Shown piece by piece: positions 29,410 through 37,883 of a stretch of 55,798 nt of DNA (positions are counted from its first letter, which is position 1; the number at the start of each line of letters is the position of its first letter). Position numbers and translations under genes: made by a program. Source of the stretch: Candidatus Bilophila faecipullorum (lineage in GTDB: Bacteria; Desulfobacterota; Desulfovibrionia; Desulfovibrionales; Desulfovibrionaceae); the NCBI GenBank assembly GCA_944326695.1, contig CALVEZ010000025.1, positions 1-55,798 of the forward strand. Direction: 5' to 3'. The notes below the pieces were generated by a model. The model was not told the origin of the DNA. It did no database searches and was given only the letters and a program-made list of their open reading frames with translations.

Positions 29410-30141
29410 TTACTTTTTCCAGCGTGCCGTGATGTCCGTGCCCCGGTTGGGGCCGCTCGTTATCGTCAACGTCCCTCCGCTCAGTTTCACCCGTCCCTTC
29501 ATGCTTTTCAGGCCGCGCCCCGTCCCTTGCGCCGTGGCGTCGGCGGGATCAAAACCCGCGCCGTTGTCCCGGACGCCCACCTCAAGCCCCTTGTTCCTTT
29601 TGCTGAGACGGACGTCAACGCAGGTCGCCCCGCTGTGCTTGGCAAGGAACACGCCATTTCCCCTCTCTCCCACGCCCCGCCGTAGGGAATGCGTGCCGAA
29701 AGGCCCTGCGTGCGCAGCCTCATGCAGTTGTTGAGCCGGATGACGCGGCGGGAGAGGTAGGTCGCCGCAATCGCCGTGAGCGAGAGCGCAACGAAGCCGT
29801 AGAGCAGGACCGACAGCCCGGATACGCGCCGGGAAACGTCGTCCCGCGTGCGTTCGGCGTCGGACTTGGCCTGCGTCCTGAGCCGCCCCGCCACGATCAT
29901 GATGGATTCAGCGCGTCCATGCGGATGGTCAGGGCGACGAAGCGTTGTGAGACGGCGTCCTGACGCTTGAACAAGGGGATGGTGCCGTTGTCGGTCTGTG
30001 CGCGGAGGATGAGCTTGTCGTAGAGGTGTTCCGCCTTGGCCGCGAAGCCGGGCGGGGCGGACGGCGCACGACAGATCGGCGCGGGCGCGGCGCAGCAAAG
30101 GCTGGTCTAAAGGAGCGCCATCCCTCTCCCTGCCAGTACAA
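29410..30141 (-). pseudogene. Remnant of a NarX/LiaS-type sensor histidine kinase
   Basis: Pieces of one kinase lie in order but in different frames on the minus strand. At about 29910-30060 one frame reads 'AEHLYDKLILRAQTDNGT' and 'RQDAVSQRFVALTIRMDA', a periplasmic sensor helix; at about 29700-29920 another gives a membrane helix ('VLLYGFVALSLTAIAATYLS'); and 29410-29673 gives the end of an HATPase domain ('VRDNGAGFDP', 'GTGRGLKSMKGRVKLSGG', 'GPNRGTDITARW'). The dimerisation/His segment is missing and at least two frameshifts are needed. The gene is clearly broken. Confidence 0.75.
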
Positions 30142-30538
30142 GGGCTGTAGCCGGACGGGGGCGAGGAGTGGGATGACGTCTCACCTCTTGAGATAAAGGG
30201 GCTGATCAAAACCCGGCGTGGACTTGTGCGGGAATGAGGGAGGGGTGCAGCAACGGACGGCACTGAGCACCGGCGCGGCATAGGAGGCAAAAGTGCCTTT
30301 TTCTGGAAAGGAGCCTTTATCAGGAAGGAGGGAGGACGGCGGACTCTCTCCCCGGTGGGGTATGCCCTACGCGGGTTACGGGAAGAGTTTCACCGTTTCA
30401 GCGTTTCGCCGGAATATCGTTTCCCGCCGGACACTGGCGCGAGGTTCCTCCACTGGCCTCCCGTAACCAGAAGGAAGCTGGAGACGGTCAGTGTATCCCG
30501 GAGAAGCCTGTCTTGCAGCGCTTCCGGGTGTTCAAGCC

Positions 30539-31396
30539 TCATCGGGGGACACAGTCTTTTACGTCAATGTCAAAGAAATGGAGGAGTATTTCCGGTAGTT
30601 CGTCTTGAGAAATGGTTTGTTCCTCCTTTACCGCACCGTGCTGTATCGTTAGCCGGTCGCCTGTTAAATCAATGAAGCCGTCCGGCGTTTTGCGGGCGAC
30701 GTGCCGCAGGATGTAGGCCGTATCCCCGCAGGATCGGAGGAGGTTTTGTCCGTAGAAATCCGAAAGGTAAAACTGAAGAGGAGCCATTTGCAGCAAAGGC
30801 GTTTCCGGGCTCTTTTCCGTGCTTTTGCGCAGCAGGGTGTACCAGCCGGATTCTGCCGCTCGGGATTGAGGATCGCCGGGTACGATGGGGCTTTGGCAAA
30901 AGCGGAACATTTGTGTTCCCACATGCTGGATCATATTTGCCTTGAATTCGAGGCTCCTTGGCGGAACCGGGCCGCCGTAGCCCACGTCACAGAACAGCGT
31001 CTTGCCGTCCAGATAAATAAGAACCCCGCAATGGGTCGCCGGGACAGGGCAGGGCTCGGGGTGGCGAAGCTGGCGGCAGGGGCACATCCATGCATCGAAG
31101 CCAAGGGAGCGCAAAAGCAGGAAGAACAGGCCGTTCAGCTCGAAACAATATCCTCCACGTCTCCCGCGAAGGATTTTATCCATCATCTTTTACGGTTCAA
31201 TGCTGACCGGCTGGCAAAAATCCGTTACGTTGAGGTTTTCAAAAGGTATTTTGATTTGATGGACCCGTATCAGCGCATCCAGATAGGCCCTTGTGGGCAC
31301 TTCTTTCTTCATATCCAAGCGCTGTAGATACGCTTCTTGCAGACCCACCGGAATAGTATGGTAGACAGACCAGTCCGTATTTCGGGACCACGGCAT
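30539..31396 (-). pseudogene. nat: Arylamine N-acetyltransferase with in-frame stop
   Basis: NAT transfers acetyl from acetyl-CoA to arylamines and hydrazines. Reading through one TAA at 31190-31192 gives about 285 codons, the normal length. Before the stop: 'AYLDALIRVHQIKIPFENLN'; after it: 'RGRRGGYCFELNGLF' with the catalytic Cys, 'ATHCGVLIYL' for the His and 'CDVGYGGPVPPRSLEF' for the Asp. All are in one frame, so a single nonsense change broke the gene. AAAGGAG precedes the original ATG at 31396. An ATG pair right after the stop could restart a shorter protein that lacks the N-terminal helices, which is unlikely to be active. Confidence 0.85.
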
Positions 31397-31460
31397 GATG
31401 GAACTCCTTTTGAGGCGCTCATGCGTATTCTGAAGAGATTCAGATTCTTTTTTCAGAGAA

Positions 31461-31604
31461 TCATCTTCCTCTTCGTACAGCGACGGCAGAGAAAGTCAAG
31501 GAAGTATGCTGTTGGGGTTTCCAGAGAATAGCGTCATCTCTACCCAAAGGCTCAGCAGATAAAAGCGGTATAGTTTTTTCAGGGAGCGTGTCGGCAATAC
31601 TCAT
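31461..31604 (-). CDS. Small ORF or gene fragment (47 aa)
   Basis: I do not recognise it. It starts 'MSIADTLPEKTIPLLSAEPL' with a strong GGGAGGG ribosome binding site 6 nt upstream, and ends after 47 codons. A shift of frame near the end would continue as 'YEEEDDSLKKESESLQ' straight into the NAT reading frame, so this may be another damaged gene in the decaying patch. Confidence 0.35.
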   Translation of the reverse strand: MSIADTLPEKTIPLLSAEPLGRDDAILWKPQQHTSLTFSAVAVRRGR

Positions 31605-32031
31605 AGGGTTCCCTCCCGATGGTCAACCGCGCCGGCGCTCTGCTTATGGTGAAATCCTGTTGCGCCGTGTTTCCGAAAAGAGGCGTTTTCTTTTATTCTT
31701 TCAGAGAAGGCATACCTTTTTAAGGAAAAAATACAAGAAAAATATAATCCCTCTTCAGAAAAGAGAACGGGAATGCCAACGAGCAGGGGGCTTGTACCCT
31801 GTACCCGGTAGGAGGCGGTCTTCCCTGAGAAGCGCTTGCCCGAGATCAGGTTGGGAAGGCGTAAACCGGCCTTGAACCCCGGAGATAAGAACGGACAAGC
31901 AGGGCGGGGCATACTTCCCCCCCTGCTGGCATGAGCCCTGTGCCGGACGGAGAGTAGCGCGCGGCGTGACAAGGCTAAGTCGCCATTTTCCTCAGTGCTC
32001 ACAGGGGAGGCGGAGGAAAGAAGGCGATCCG
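31605..32031. other. Intergenic region, nothing recognised
   Basis: About 430 bp. The segment 31680-31770 is AT-rich. No gene, terminator or repeat is clear. Confidence 0.4.
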
Positions 32032-32637
32032 TCATTCCTCCGTATGGTCTTGGCGCAGCCGTTTCCAGTAGGCCCTGTCGGTGTCGTTGATGGCGCGGAT
32101 GACGCGGCAGGGATTCCCGGCCGCGACGACGTCCGGCGGGATATCCTTCGTTACCACGGAACCCGATCCGATGATGGAACGAGCGCCGATGCTGACCCCG
32201 GGGTTAATGACGGCATTGCCGCCTATCCATACGGTATCACCGATATGGATGGGCTGGCCGTATTCCAGCCCTGAGCGTCGTACCTCGGCATCAAGCGGAT
32301 GCGCCGCCGTGTAGAGGCAGACGCGCGGCCCGAAAAGGACGTCCGATCCGATGGTCACCGTGCAGACATCCAGAATGATGCAGTCGAAATTGGCGAAGAA
32401 ATTGTCTCCTATATGGATGTTGCGTCCGTAGTCGCAGCGGAAGGTCGGCTCAATGGTGACGTTCTTTCCCACGGAAGCGAATAGTTCCCGGAGCAGCTCG
32501 CCGCGCCGCGCGCTTTCCTCCTCGGTCGTTCGGTTGAAAAGGCGCGTCAGGCGCAGCGCCGAGGCGTGCTCCCGGCGGAGGGTTTCGTCCTGAGCGCAAT
32601 AGAGCCTGCCTGAAATCATTTTTTCTTTTTCGGTCAT
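32032..32637 (-). CDS. Maltose/galactoside O-acetyltransferase family protein
   Basis: A 201-residue left-handed beta-helix acetyltransferase. The N-terminal helical part ('EKEKMISGRLYCAQDETLRR') and hexapeptide repeats ('CDYGRNIHIGDNFFANFDC', 'VTIGSDVLFGPRVCLYTAAH', 'IHIGDTVWIGGNAVINPGVS') match Maa/LacA. The catalytic His is in 'TAAHPLDAEVR'. The ATG at 32637 is chosen from homology; the frame extends upstream without similarity. The acceptor sugar is unknown. Confidence 0.9.
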   Translation of the reverse strand: MTEKEKMISGRLYCAQDETLRREHASALRLTRLFNRTTEEESARRGELLRELFASVGKNVTIEPTFRCDYGRNIHIGDNFFANFDCIILDVCTVTIGSDVLFGPRVCLYTAAHPLDAEVRRSGLEYGQPIHIGDTVWIGGNAVINPGVSIGARSIIGSGSVVTKDIPPDVVAAGNPCRVIRAINDTDRAYWKRLRQDHTEE

Positions 32638-32961
32638 GGGGCCGCCTTTGCGGAAGGAAGGATGCCGCGCGTCCGGCGGTGGGCGGCCACGGTCGCCCCC
32701 ATCGGTGCCTCGGCGTGAGGAGTACCCGTAGCTGACTGTGGGCACGGGCGGATGAGGTGTCAATTCCTTTTGCCCCTTTCCGGCCCGAAATGCCGTAAAG
32801 AACTGCCGTTTTTCAGCCGGAGGCGGGCTTGTGGCTTCTTCTCCCCATCCTCTTCTTGAAATATGGGCCTGCTTCACGTATGGTTACCCGATTCGCACGG
32901 TGTGAGCGGCTGATCCCTTCGGAAGGCCCCACGCCAAACCGGGCGCAGGAGAACTGAGCAC
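32638..32961. other. Divergent intergenic region before eutS
   Basis: 324 bp that should hold promoters for the acetyltransferase and for eutS-eutP. No obvious operator or two-component box is seen. Confidence 0.35.
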
Positions 32962-33297
32962 ATGGAAAAGACACGTATCATTCAAGAACTCGTACCGGGC
33001 AAACAGGTTACGATTGCTCATCTTATCGCCCACCCGGACGAAGACCTCGCCAAAAAGATGGGGGTTCCCGGTGCGGAAGCCGTGGGGATTCTGACGCTCA
33101 GCCCCCGTGAGGCGGCCATGATTGCGGGCGATTTCGCCACCAAGTCCGCAGCGGTCCAGATTGGTTTTGTGGATCGTTTTACCGGGGCCCTGGTCATTCA
33201 CGGTTCGGTGGCCAGCGTGGAGGAAGCCCTGCGCTACACGGTGGAATCCCTTCACAACGTGCTCGGCTTTGCCGCCTGCGAAACCACCAAGAGCTGA
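32962..33297 (+). CDS. eutS: EutS-like bacterial microcompartment shell protein
   Basis: A 111-residue protein with a circularly permuted BMC domain. '[20 protein letters not shown]', '[19 protein letters not shown]' and '[20 protein letters not shown]' match EutS closely over the whole length. EutS forms bent hexamers in ethanolamine-using microcompartment shells. CAGGAG precedes the ATG. Only a EutP-like GTPase follows; no other shell or ethanolamine ammonia-lyase genes are in the window. Confidence 0.93.
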   Translation: MEKTRIIQELVPGKQVTIAHLIAHPDEDLAKKMGVPGAEAVGILTLSPREAAMIAGDFATKSAAVQIGFVDRFTGALVIHGSVASVEEALRYTVESLHNVLGFAACETTKS

Positions 33298-33301
33298 TCG
33301 C

Positions 33302-33751
33302 ATGAAGCGTTACGTCCTTCTCGGAACCGTGGGCGCGGGGAAAAGCACGCTCTATGCCGCGCTGCATGGCTTGGCGTGCGAAGAGGCCCGGAAAACGCAG
33401 GCCATGCAATACGATTTGGAGGGAGGGGTCGACACGCCGGGAGAGTTCTTCTGCCATCCCATGTACCATCCCGCCTTGTTGAGCGCGACGGCGGATACCG
33501 ATGTGCTCATCTATGTCCACCCGGCCAATGACACTCTCTGCCGCCTGCCTGCGGGCTTTCTCGATATTTACGCCCAGCGGGAAGTCATTTGCGCCATTAC
33601 CAAGGTGGACCTGCCCGACGCCGATTTTGAAGGGACCAAGGCCATGCTGGAAGAACACGGCCTTTCTGGACCTTTTTTCCCCATTGGAAAAGACAGGCCA
33701 GAACTTTTGCAGGCGCTGCTGCACTGGCTCCAGAAAAAGGTAGCGGACTGA
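33302..33751 (+). CDS. eutP: EutP/PduV-family small GTPase
   Basis: A 149-residue P-loop protein: Walker A 'GTVGAGKSTL', switch region 'DLEGGVDTPGEFF', and 'TKVDLPDADF' as the guanine-specificity motif. EutP/PduV proteins accompany microcompartments; roles in positioning or as an acetate kinase have been proposed in some species. It starts 4 bp after eutS and the two form a tight pair ended by a terminator. Confidence 0.9.
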   Translation: MKRYVLLGTVGAGKSTLYAALHGLACEEARKTQAMQYDLEGGVDTPGEFFCHPMYHPALLSATADTDVLIYVHPANDTLCRLPAGFLDIYAQREVICAITKVDLPDADFEGTKAMLEEHGLSGPFFPIGKDRPELLQALLHWLQKKVAD

Positions 33752-33778
33752 TCTTTCTGTCTGGTTGCTCTTTGGAAA

Positions 33779-33809
33779 AGCCCCCTTTGGAGATGGAGGG
33801 GGCTTTTTT
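33779..33809 (+). terminator. Rho-independent terminator after eutP
   Basis: AGCCCCCT (33779-33786) pairs with AGGGGGCT (33797-33804), followed by a run of T. Confidence 0.9.
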
Positions 33810-34199
33810 GTGAAAGGCTCTTCCGGACAGAGAGAAAAGATTGGAAAAAAGCGATGTCCCAAAGAGAGGGCGATGGGGCGGGGACTCTCTCCCTCATGAA
33901 AGACCCCCGGAAGCTTCCTTAAAGAGAGGGGAGCGAGGCCAAGGGGCTACGGCTCGGCGGAAGGGGAGGGCCTCTGGAAAGAGTCCGTCAAGGCCCACCC
34001 CGATACGGTGCCGTTGCTGGGCCGCCTAACGGGAGTCTTGCCTTCCGCCCTGTCGGACCTCAAGAAAATATCGGGCCGCCTCTTCCTTTCCTGCGGTTCG
34101 CGCTTATAGGTATTCTGTCGGGCCGCCGCCCGGCTTGCTCTCCGGGCGTGGCTCCGGTCGCTTTCCCGGATGGGATCAGATTTTTTGGAGGATACTACT
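33810..34199. other. Intergenic region before nifU
   Basis: 390 bp, presumed promoter region of nifUS. No recognisable operator (for example an IscR-type box) or gene was found. Confidence 0.4.
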
Positions 34200-35048
34200 A
34201 TGTGGGAATATACGGATGCCGTTCGGGAGCATTTCCTGAATCCGCGCAATGCGGGTGAACTTGCCGATGCCAACGCGGTGGGCGAAGTGGGCAGCCTCGC
34301 CTGCGGCGACGCCCTCAAGCTTTTTTTGAAAATAAACGATCAGGGCGTCATCGAAGACGCCTCCTTCCAGACTTTCGGCTGCGCCAGCGCTATTGCCTCC
34401 AGTTCCGCCCTTACCGAGCTTATCAAGGGCAAGACCGTGGAGGAGGCGTCCAAGCTGACCAATAAGGATATTGCCGCCTATCTGGGCGGATTGCCCCGCG
34501 AAAAGATGCATTGCTCCGTAATGGGGCAGGAAGCGCTTGAGGCGGCCATCCGCAATTGGCGCGGCGAGCCAGCGGAGAAGCAGCATGAGCACGAAGGCAA
34601 GCTCGTGTGCAAGTGCTTTGGTGTCACCGATGTGCAGATACGCCGGGCCATTGAGGAAAACAACCTCAAGACGGTGGAAGAGGTCACGAACTACACCAAG
34701 GCCGGAGGCGGCTGCGGCGAGTGCCTGAACACCATTCAGGATATCCTTGATGAGGAACTGGGCAAGCCCCGCCTGAAGGAATTCAATATCGCGCCCCGTC
34801 CCGCCATGACCAACGTGCAGCGTATGCAAAAGGTGATGCAGGTCTTGCAGGACGAGATCAAGCCCCGTCTGGCGGCGGATGGCGGCGATATCGAGCTGGT
34901 GGACGTTGACGGCCACCGGGTCGTGGTCGCTCTGCGCGGCCTCTGCTCCAATTGCAGTTCGCGCGTGGTCACGCTGAAGGATTTGGTGGAAAAGATTCTC
35001 CGCGAGCAGGTCGAGCCCGAAATCGTTGTGGAAGAGGTGAAGGCATGA
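34200..35048 (+). CDS. nifU: Fe-S cluster assembly scaffold NifU
   Basis: A 282-residue full-length NifU. It has the IscU-like scaffold with cysteines in 'GSLACGDALK', 'FGCASAIASSSALT' and 'EKMHCSVMG' (residues 1-120), the central 2Fe-2S domain 'LVCKCFGVTD' with 'AGGGCGECLNT', and the C-terminal Nfu domain with 'LCSNCSSRVV'. GGAGG lies 8 nt before the ATG. Its stop overlaps the nifS start (ATGA). No nitrogenase genes are near, so the pair probably serves general Fe-S assembly, as in other anaerobes with NifU/NifS. Confidence 0.95.
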   Translation: MWEYTDAVREHFLNPRNAGELADANAVGEVGSLACGDALKLFLKINDQGVIEDASFQTFGCASAIASSSALTELIKGKTVEEASKLTNKDIAAYLGGLPREKMHCSVMGQEALEAAIRNWRGEPAEKQHEHEGKLVCKCFGVTDVQIRRAIEENNLKTVEEVTNYTKAGGGCGECLNTIQDILDEELGKPRLKEFNIAPRPAMTNVQRMQKVMQVLQDEIKPRLAADGGDIELVDVDGHRVVVALRGLCSNCSSRVVTLKDLVEKILREQVEPEIVVEEVKA

Positions 35049-36205
35049 ACGTCGTCTATCTGGACAATAACGCCACGACGAGGGTAGCTCCCGAAGTCTT
35101 TGAGAGCATGGTGCCCTTTTTTACCGACAAGTATGGCAACGCTTCGAGTATGCATACCTTCGGCGGGCAAGTCGGCAAGAGCATTCAGGAGGCCCGGGAA
35201 AAGGTCGCGGCCCTCTTGGGAGCCCAGCCCGAAGAGATCGTCTTTACCTCCTGCGGCACGGAAAGCGATTCCACGGCGGTGATGTCCGCCTTGCAGTCGC
35301 AGCCCGAAAAAAAGCACATCGTGACCACGCGGGTAGAGCATTCGGCACTCATCTCCCTTGGGCAGCATCTGGAGCATAAAGGCTACGAAGTGACGTATCT
35401 GGGCGTGGACTCCAAGGGACGGCTTGATCTCGACGAGCTTTCCGAAGCCATGCGCAAGGATACGGCCATCGTCTCCATCATGTACGCGAACAACGAAACG
35501 GGCACTGTCTTCCCCATTGAGAAAATCGCGGAAATGGTCAAGGAGCGCGGGATTCTTTTTCATACGGACGCGGTGCAGGCGGTGGGTAAACTTCCCATCG
35601 ACCTTTCCCGTGCCCCTGTGGATTTTTTGGCCTTGTCCGGTCATAAGCTCCATGCCCCCAAGGGAATAGGCGTTTTGTACGTCCGCAAGGGAACGCGCTT
35701 CCTGCCCTTCCTGCGTGGCGGGCATCAGGAACGGGGCCGCCGCGCAGGAACCGAAAACGCTCCTTATATCGTGGGCCTCGGGACCGCATGCGAATTGGCC
35801 ATGAACCATATGGCCGAAGAAAACACGCGCGTTCCGGCCTTGCGGGACAAGCTGGAAAAGGGGCTGCTGGCCGCCATCCCGGACGCCATCGTCAATGGCG
35901 ATCAGGAGCACCGCCTCCCGAACACCTCCAATATCGCTTTCCAGTCCGTCGAGGGTGAAGCCATCCTGCTCCTGCTTGACCAGTATGGCATTTGCGCGAG
36001 TTCCGGTTCCGCCTGCACCTCGGGCAGCCTTGAGCCTTCCCATGTACTGCGTGCCATGGGCGTACCTTTCACCTACGCGCACGGCTCCATTCGTTTCTCC
36101 CTTTCCCGCTACACAACGGAAGAGGAGATCGATTTTGTCCTCGACAAGATGCCTCCCATCATCCGGCGCCTTCGGGAGATTTCCCCCTTCCGCTCTGTGA
36201 AGTAA
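35045..36205 (+). CDS. nifS: Cysteine desulfurase NifS
   Basis: A 386-residue PLP enzyme that takes sulfur from cysteine and passes it to NifU. Landmarks are 'YLDNNATTRVAPEVF', the PLP Lys in 'LSGHKLHAPKG', 'GGHQERGRRAGTEN', and the catalytic Cys loop 'SSGSACTSGSLEPSHVL'. Overlap with nifU by 4 bp indicates coupling. A terminator follows. Confidence 0.95.
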   Translation: MNVVYLDNNATTRVAPEVFESMVPFFTDKYGNASSMHTFGGQVGKSIQEAREKVAALLGAQPEEIVFTSCGTESDSTAVMSALQSQPEKKHIVTTRVEHSALISLGQHLEHKGYEVTYLGVDSKGRLDLDELSEAMRKDTAIVSIMYANNETGTVFPIEKIAEMVKERGILFHTDAVQAVGKLPIDLSRAPVDFLALSGHKLHAPKGIGVLYVRKGTRFLPFLRGGHQERGRRAGTENAPYIVGLGTACELAMNHMAEENTRVPALRDKLEKGLLAAIPDAIVNGDQEHRLPNTSNIAFQSVEGEAILLLLDQYGICASSGSACTSGSLEPSHVLRAMGVPFTYAHGSIRFSLSRYTTEEEIDFVLDKMPPIIRRLREISPFRSVK

Positions 36206-36227
36206 GCCGCGTTGGTTGTAAACCGTG

Positions 36228-36259
36228 AAAAAGGCCCTTTCGGAAGAAGGGGCCTTTTT
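36228..36259 (+). terminator. Rho-independent terminator after nifS
   Basis: AAAAAGGCCC pairs with GGGCCTTTTT, with the T-run as part of the stem base. Confidence 0.85.
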
Positions 36260-36669
36260 ATATGGAAATAAAACCTCCCGGGAGGGGAGATAGTCTCAAG
36301 AGCTTAAAAATTTATATGTTGTAGAAAATGTTAAGGAAGGGGAAGTTAGCTGCACTGCTCAACTGTAAAAATCTGAAGTGCGGGGAAGTCTTCATCCCAA
36401 ATTTCCAACCCACGACAAAAGGCTCCATAAAAATAGAGCCTTTGTCATTTCCACGCTTTATGCCAAACAGAATTTTCACAAGTTCAAAATTCTCAAGTTG
36501 GCTGCAATAAATTCTCATTTTGAGTGACAGCTCCCAACAACTCACAGGCTCACAGCCTGACAGAGCGAAAAATATGGTTCCTCTGCAAGAGGAACACAGG
36601 GAGCAAAGGGGGAGAAGAAATAGCAACAGGCAGCCATAGCTTTTTAGCTATAACTGCCTGATTTAATAC
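36260..36669. other. AT-rich, hairpin-rich patch beside tRNA-Arg
   Basis: About 410 bp, clearly more AT-rich than its surroundings, lie against the 3' end of tRNA-Arg. Three inverted repeats are visible: 36418-36425/36436-36443, 36577-36584/36588-36595, and a nested one at 36627-36660. Open frames on either strand have no domain. It could be a scar of an integrated element or a small RNA locus. Confidence 0.5.
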
Positions 36670-36746
36670 TGGTGCGCCCGGAAGGAATCGAACCCTCGGC
36701 CAAGAGCTTAGAAGGCTCCTGCTCTGTCCAACTGAGCTACGGACGC
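36670..36746 (-). tRNA. tRNA-Arg (anticodon UCU)
   Basis: The minus strand folds as a complete 77-nt cloverleaf: acceptor GCGTCCG with CGGGCGC (one G-U), D arm 'AGCTCAGTTGGACAGAGC', anticodon loop CTTCTAA giving UCU, T arm with GGTTCGATTCC, discriminator A and encoded CCA. Confidence 0.97.
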
Positions 36747-36969
36747 GTTTCTTTGTACGGAGGCTTAGTATGATAAAAAACACGGAGGGTCAAGAATTTC
36801 CTTGGGGGAGGGAGACGTGCGGAGAGGGGCGTCTCTCTGGGAGCCTGAGGGAAGGCACTAAAACTCCCCGTGAGGTCTGGGGTTGACGGGACGCTATCCC
36901 CTCTGTACCCTGCGGCGGATTTAGTAACGCGCTCTTTTGTTTTTCGTGAACGAAACCTAAGGAAGATAC

Positions 36970-37860
36970 ATGCCTGCCTACGGAGACCTTGCTATTATTG
37001 TTACCCCCAAGGGGAAACGGAGCCTGCGCCGCATTGACGAGAATCAGGATATGCACACCCAAGACGGCATTTTGCGCATGGCCGATGTGGTTGCGGCCCC
37101 ATTCGGTTCGGAAGTGTGCACCACGCTGGGCGTTCCCTATCGTATCCAGAAGCCGACGCTGAATGATATCGTCAAAGGGGTCAAGCGGCAGACGCAAATT
37201 CTTTATCCCAAAGATATCGGATACATCTGTATGCGTCTGGGCGTGGGGCCCAACCGGACCGTTATCGAAGCAGGGACGGGATCAGGCAGTCTTACCGTGG
37301 CCTTGTCGTGGTTTTCCGGGGCGACGGGGCATGTGCACACTTTTGAGGCGCGCGAGGAGTTCCACAAGCTGGCCCGCCGGAATCTGGAGTGGGCTGGGGT
37401 CGGGCACAACGTCACCATGCACCATCGGGATATTGCCGAAGGTTTCGGGGACGTAACCGGCGCGGATGCCCTTTTTCTGGATGTGCGGACTCCGTGGGAC
37501 TACTTGAAGCATATCCCCGCCGCCGTGACGCCCGGCGCGGCTCTCGCTTTCCTGCTTCCCACGGTGGATCAGGTGGGCAAGCTGCTGCTCGGGCTGGAGC
37601 AGGGCCCCTTTGATGACATTGAGGTGTGCGAAATCCTCGTGCGCCGCTGGAAGCCTATCGCGGATCGGCTGCGCCCTGAGGATCGCATGGTGGCCCACAC
37701 CGGTTTTCTCATTTTCGCGCGGCATCAGGAACGTTCCGCACTGTGGGACGAATACAGGACCGCTTCGCTCGGCACGCGCGAGCGCAAGCAGGAAGCGGCG
37801 CGCCGTGAACGTCTGGGAATGGACGACGTTGAAGCGCCGTGCGGCGAGGCGGATGATTAG
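36970..37860 (+). CDS. trmI: tRNA (adenine-N1)-methyltransferase TrmI
   Basis: A 296-residue TrmI/GCD14 family enzyme that makes m1A58 in tRNA. SAM-binding 'VIEAGTGSGSLTVALSWF', 'TFEAREEFHKLARRNLE' and the 'DALFLDVRTPWDYL' motif are clear. The C-terminus has a charged extension. It is the first of three plus-strand genes (TrmI, ABC-F, TrmH) with short gaps, a translation-related group. Confidence 0.92.
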   Translation: MPAYGDLAIIVTPKGKRSLRRIDENQDMHTQDGILRMADVVAAPFGSEVCTTLGVPYRIQKPTLNDIVKGVKRQTQILYPKDIGYICMRLGVGPNRTVIEAGTGSGSLTVALSWFSGATGHVHTFEAREEFHKLARRNLEWAGVGHNVTMHHRDIAEGFGDVTGADALFLDVRTPWDYLKHIPAAVTPGAALAFLLPTVDQVGKLLLGLEQGPFDDIEVCEILVRRWKPIADRLRPEDRMVAHTGFLIFARHQERSALWDEYRTASLGTRERKQEAARRERLGMDDVEAPCGEADD

Positions 37861-37883
37861 CCAACGGGCATATTCGGAAAGTC

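Noticed and set aside
34200..36205. NifU/NifS as part of a nitrogen fixation cluster
   Set aside because: No nifHDK or other nif genes are present; in anaerobes this pair commonly serves general Fe-S assembly.
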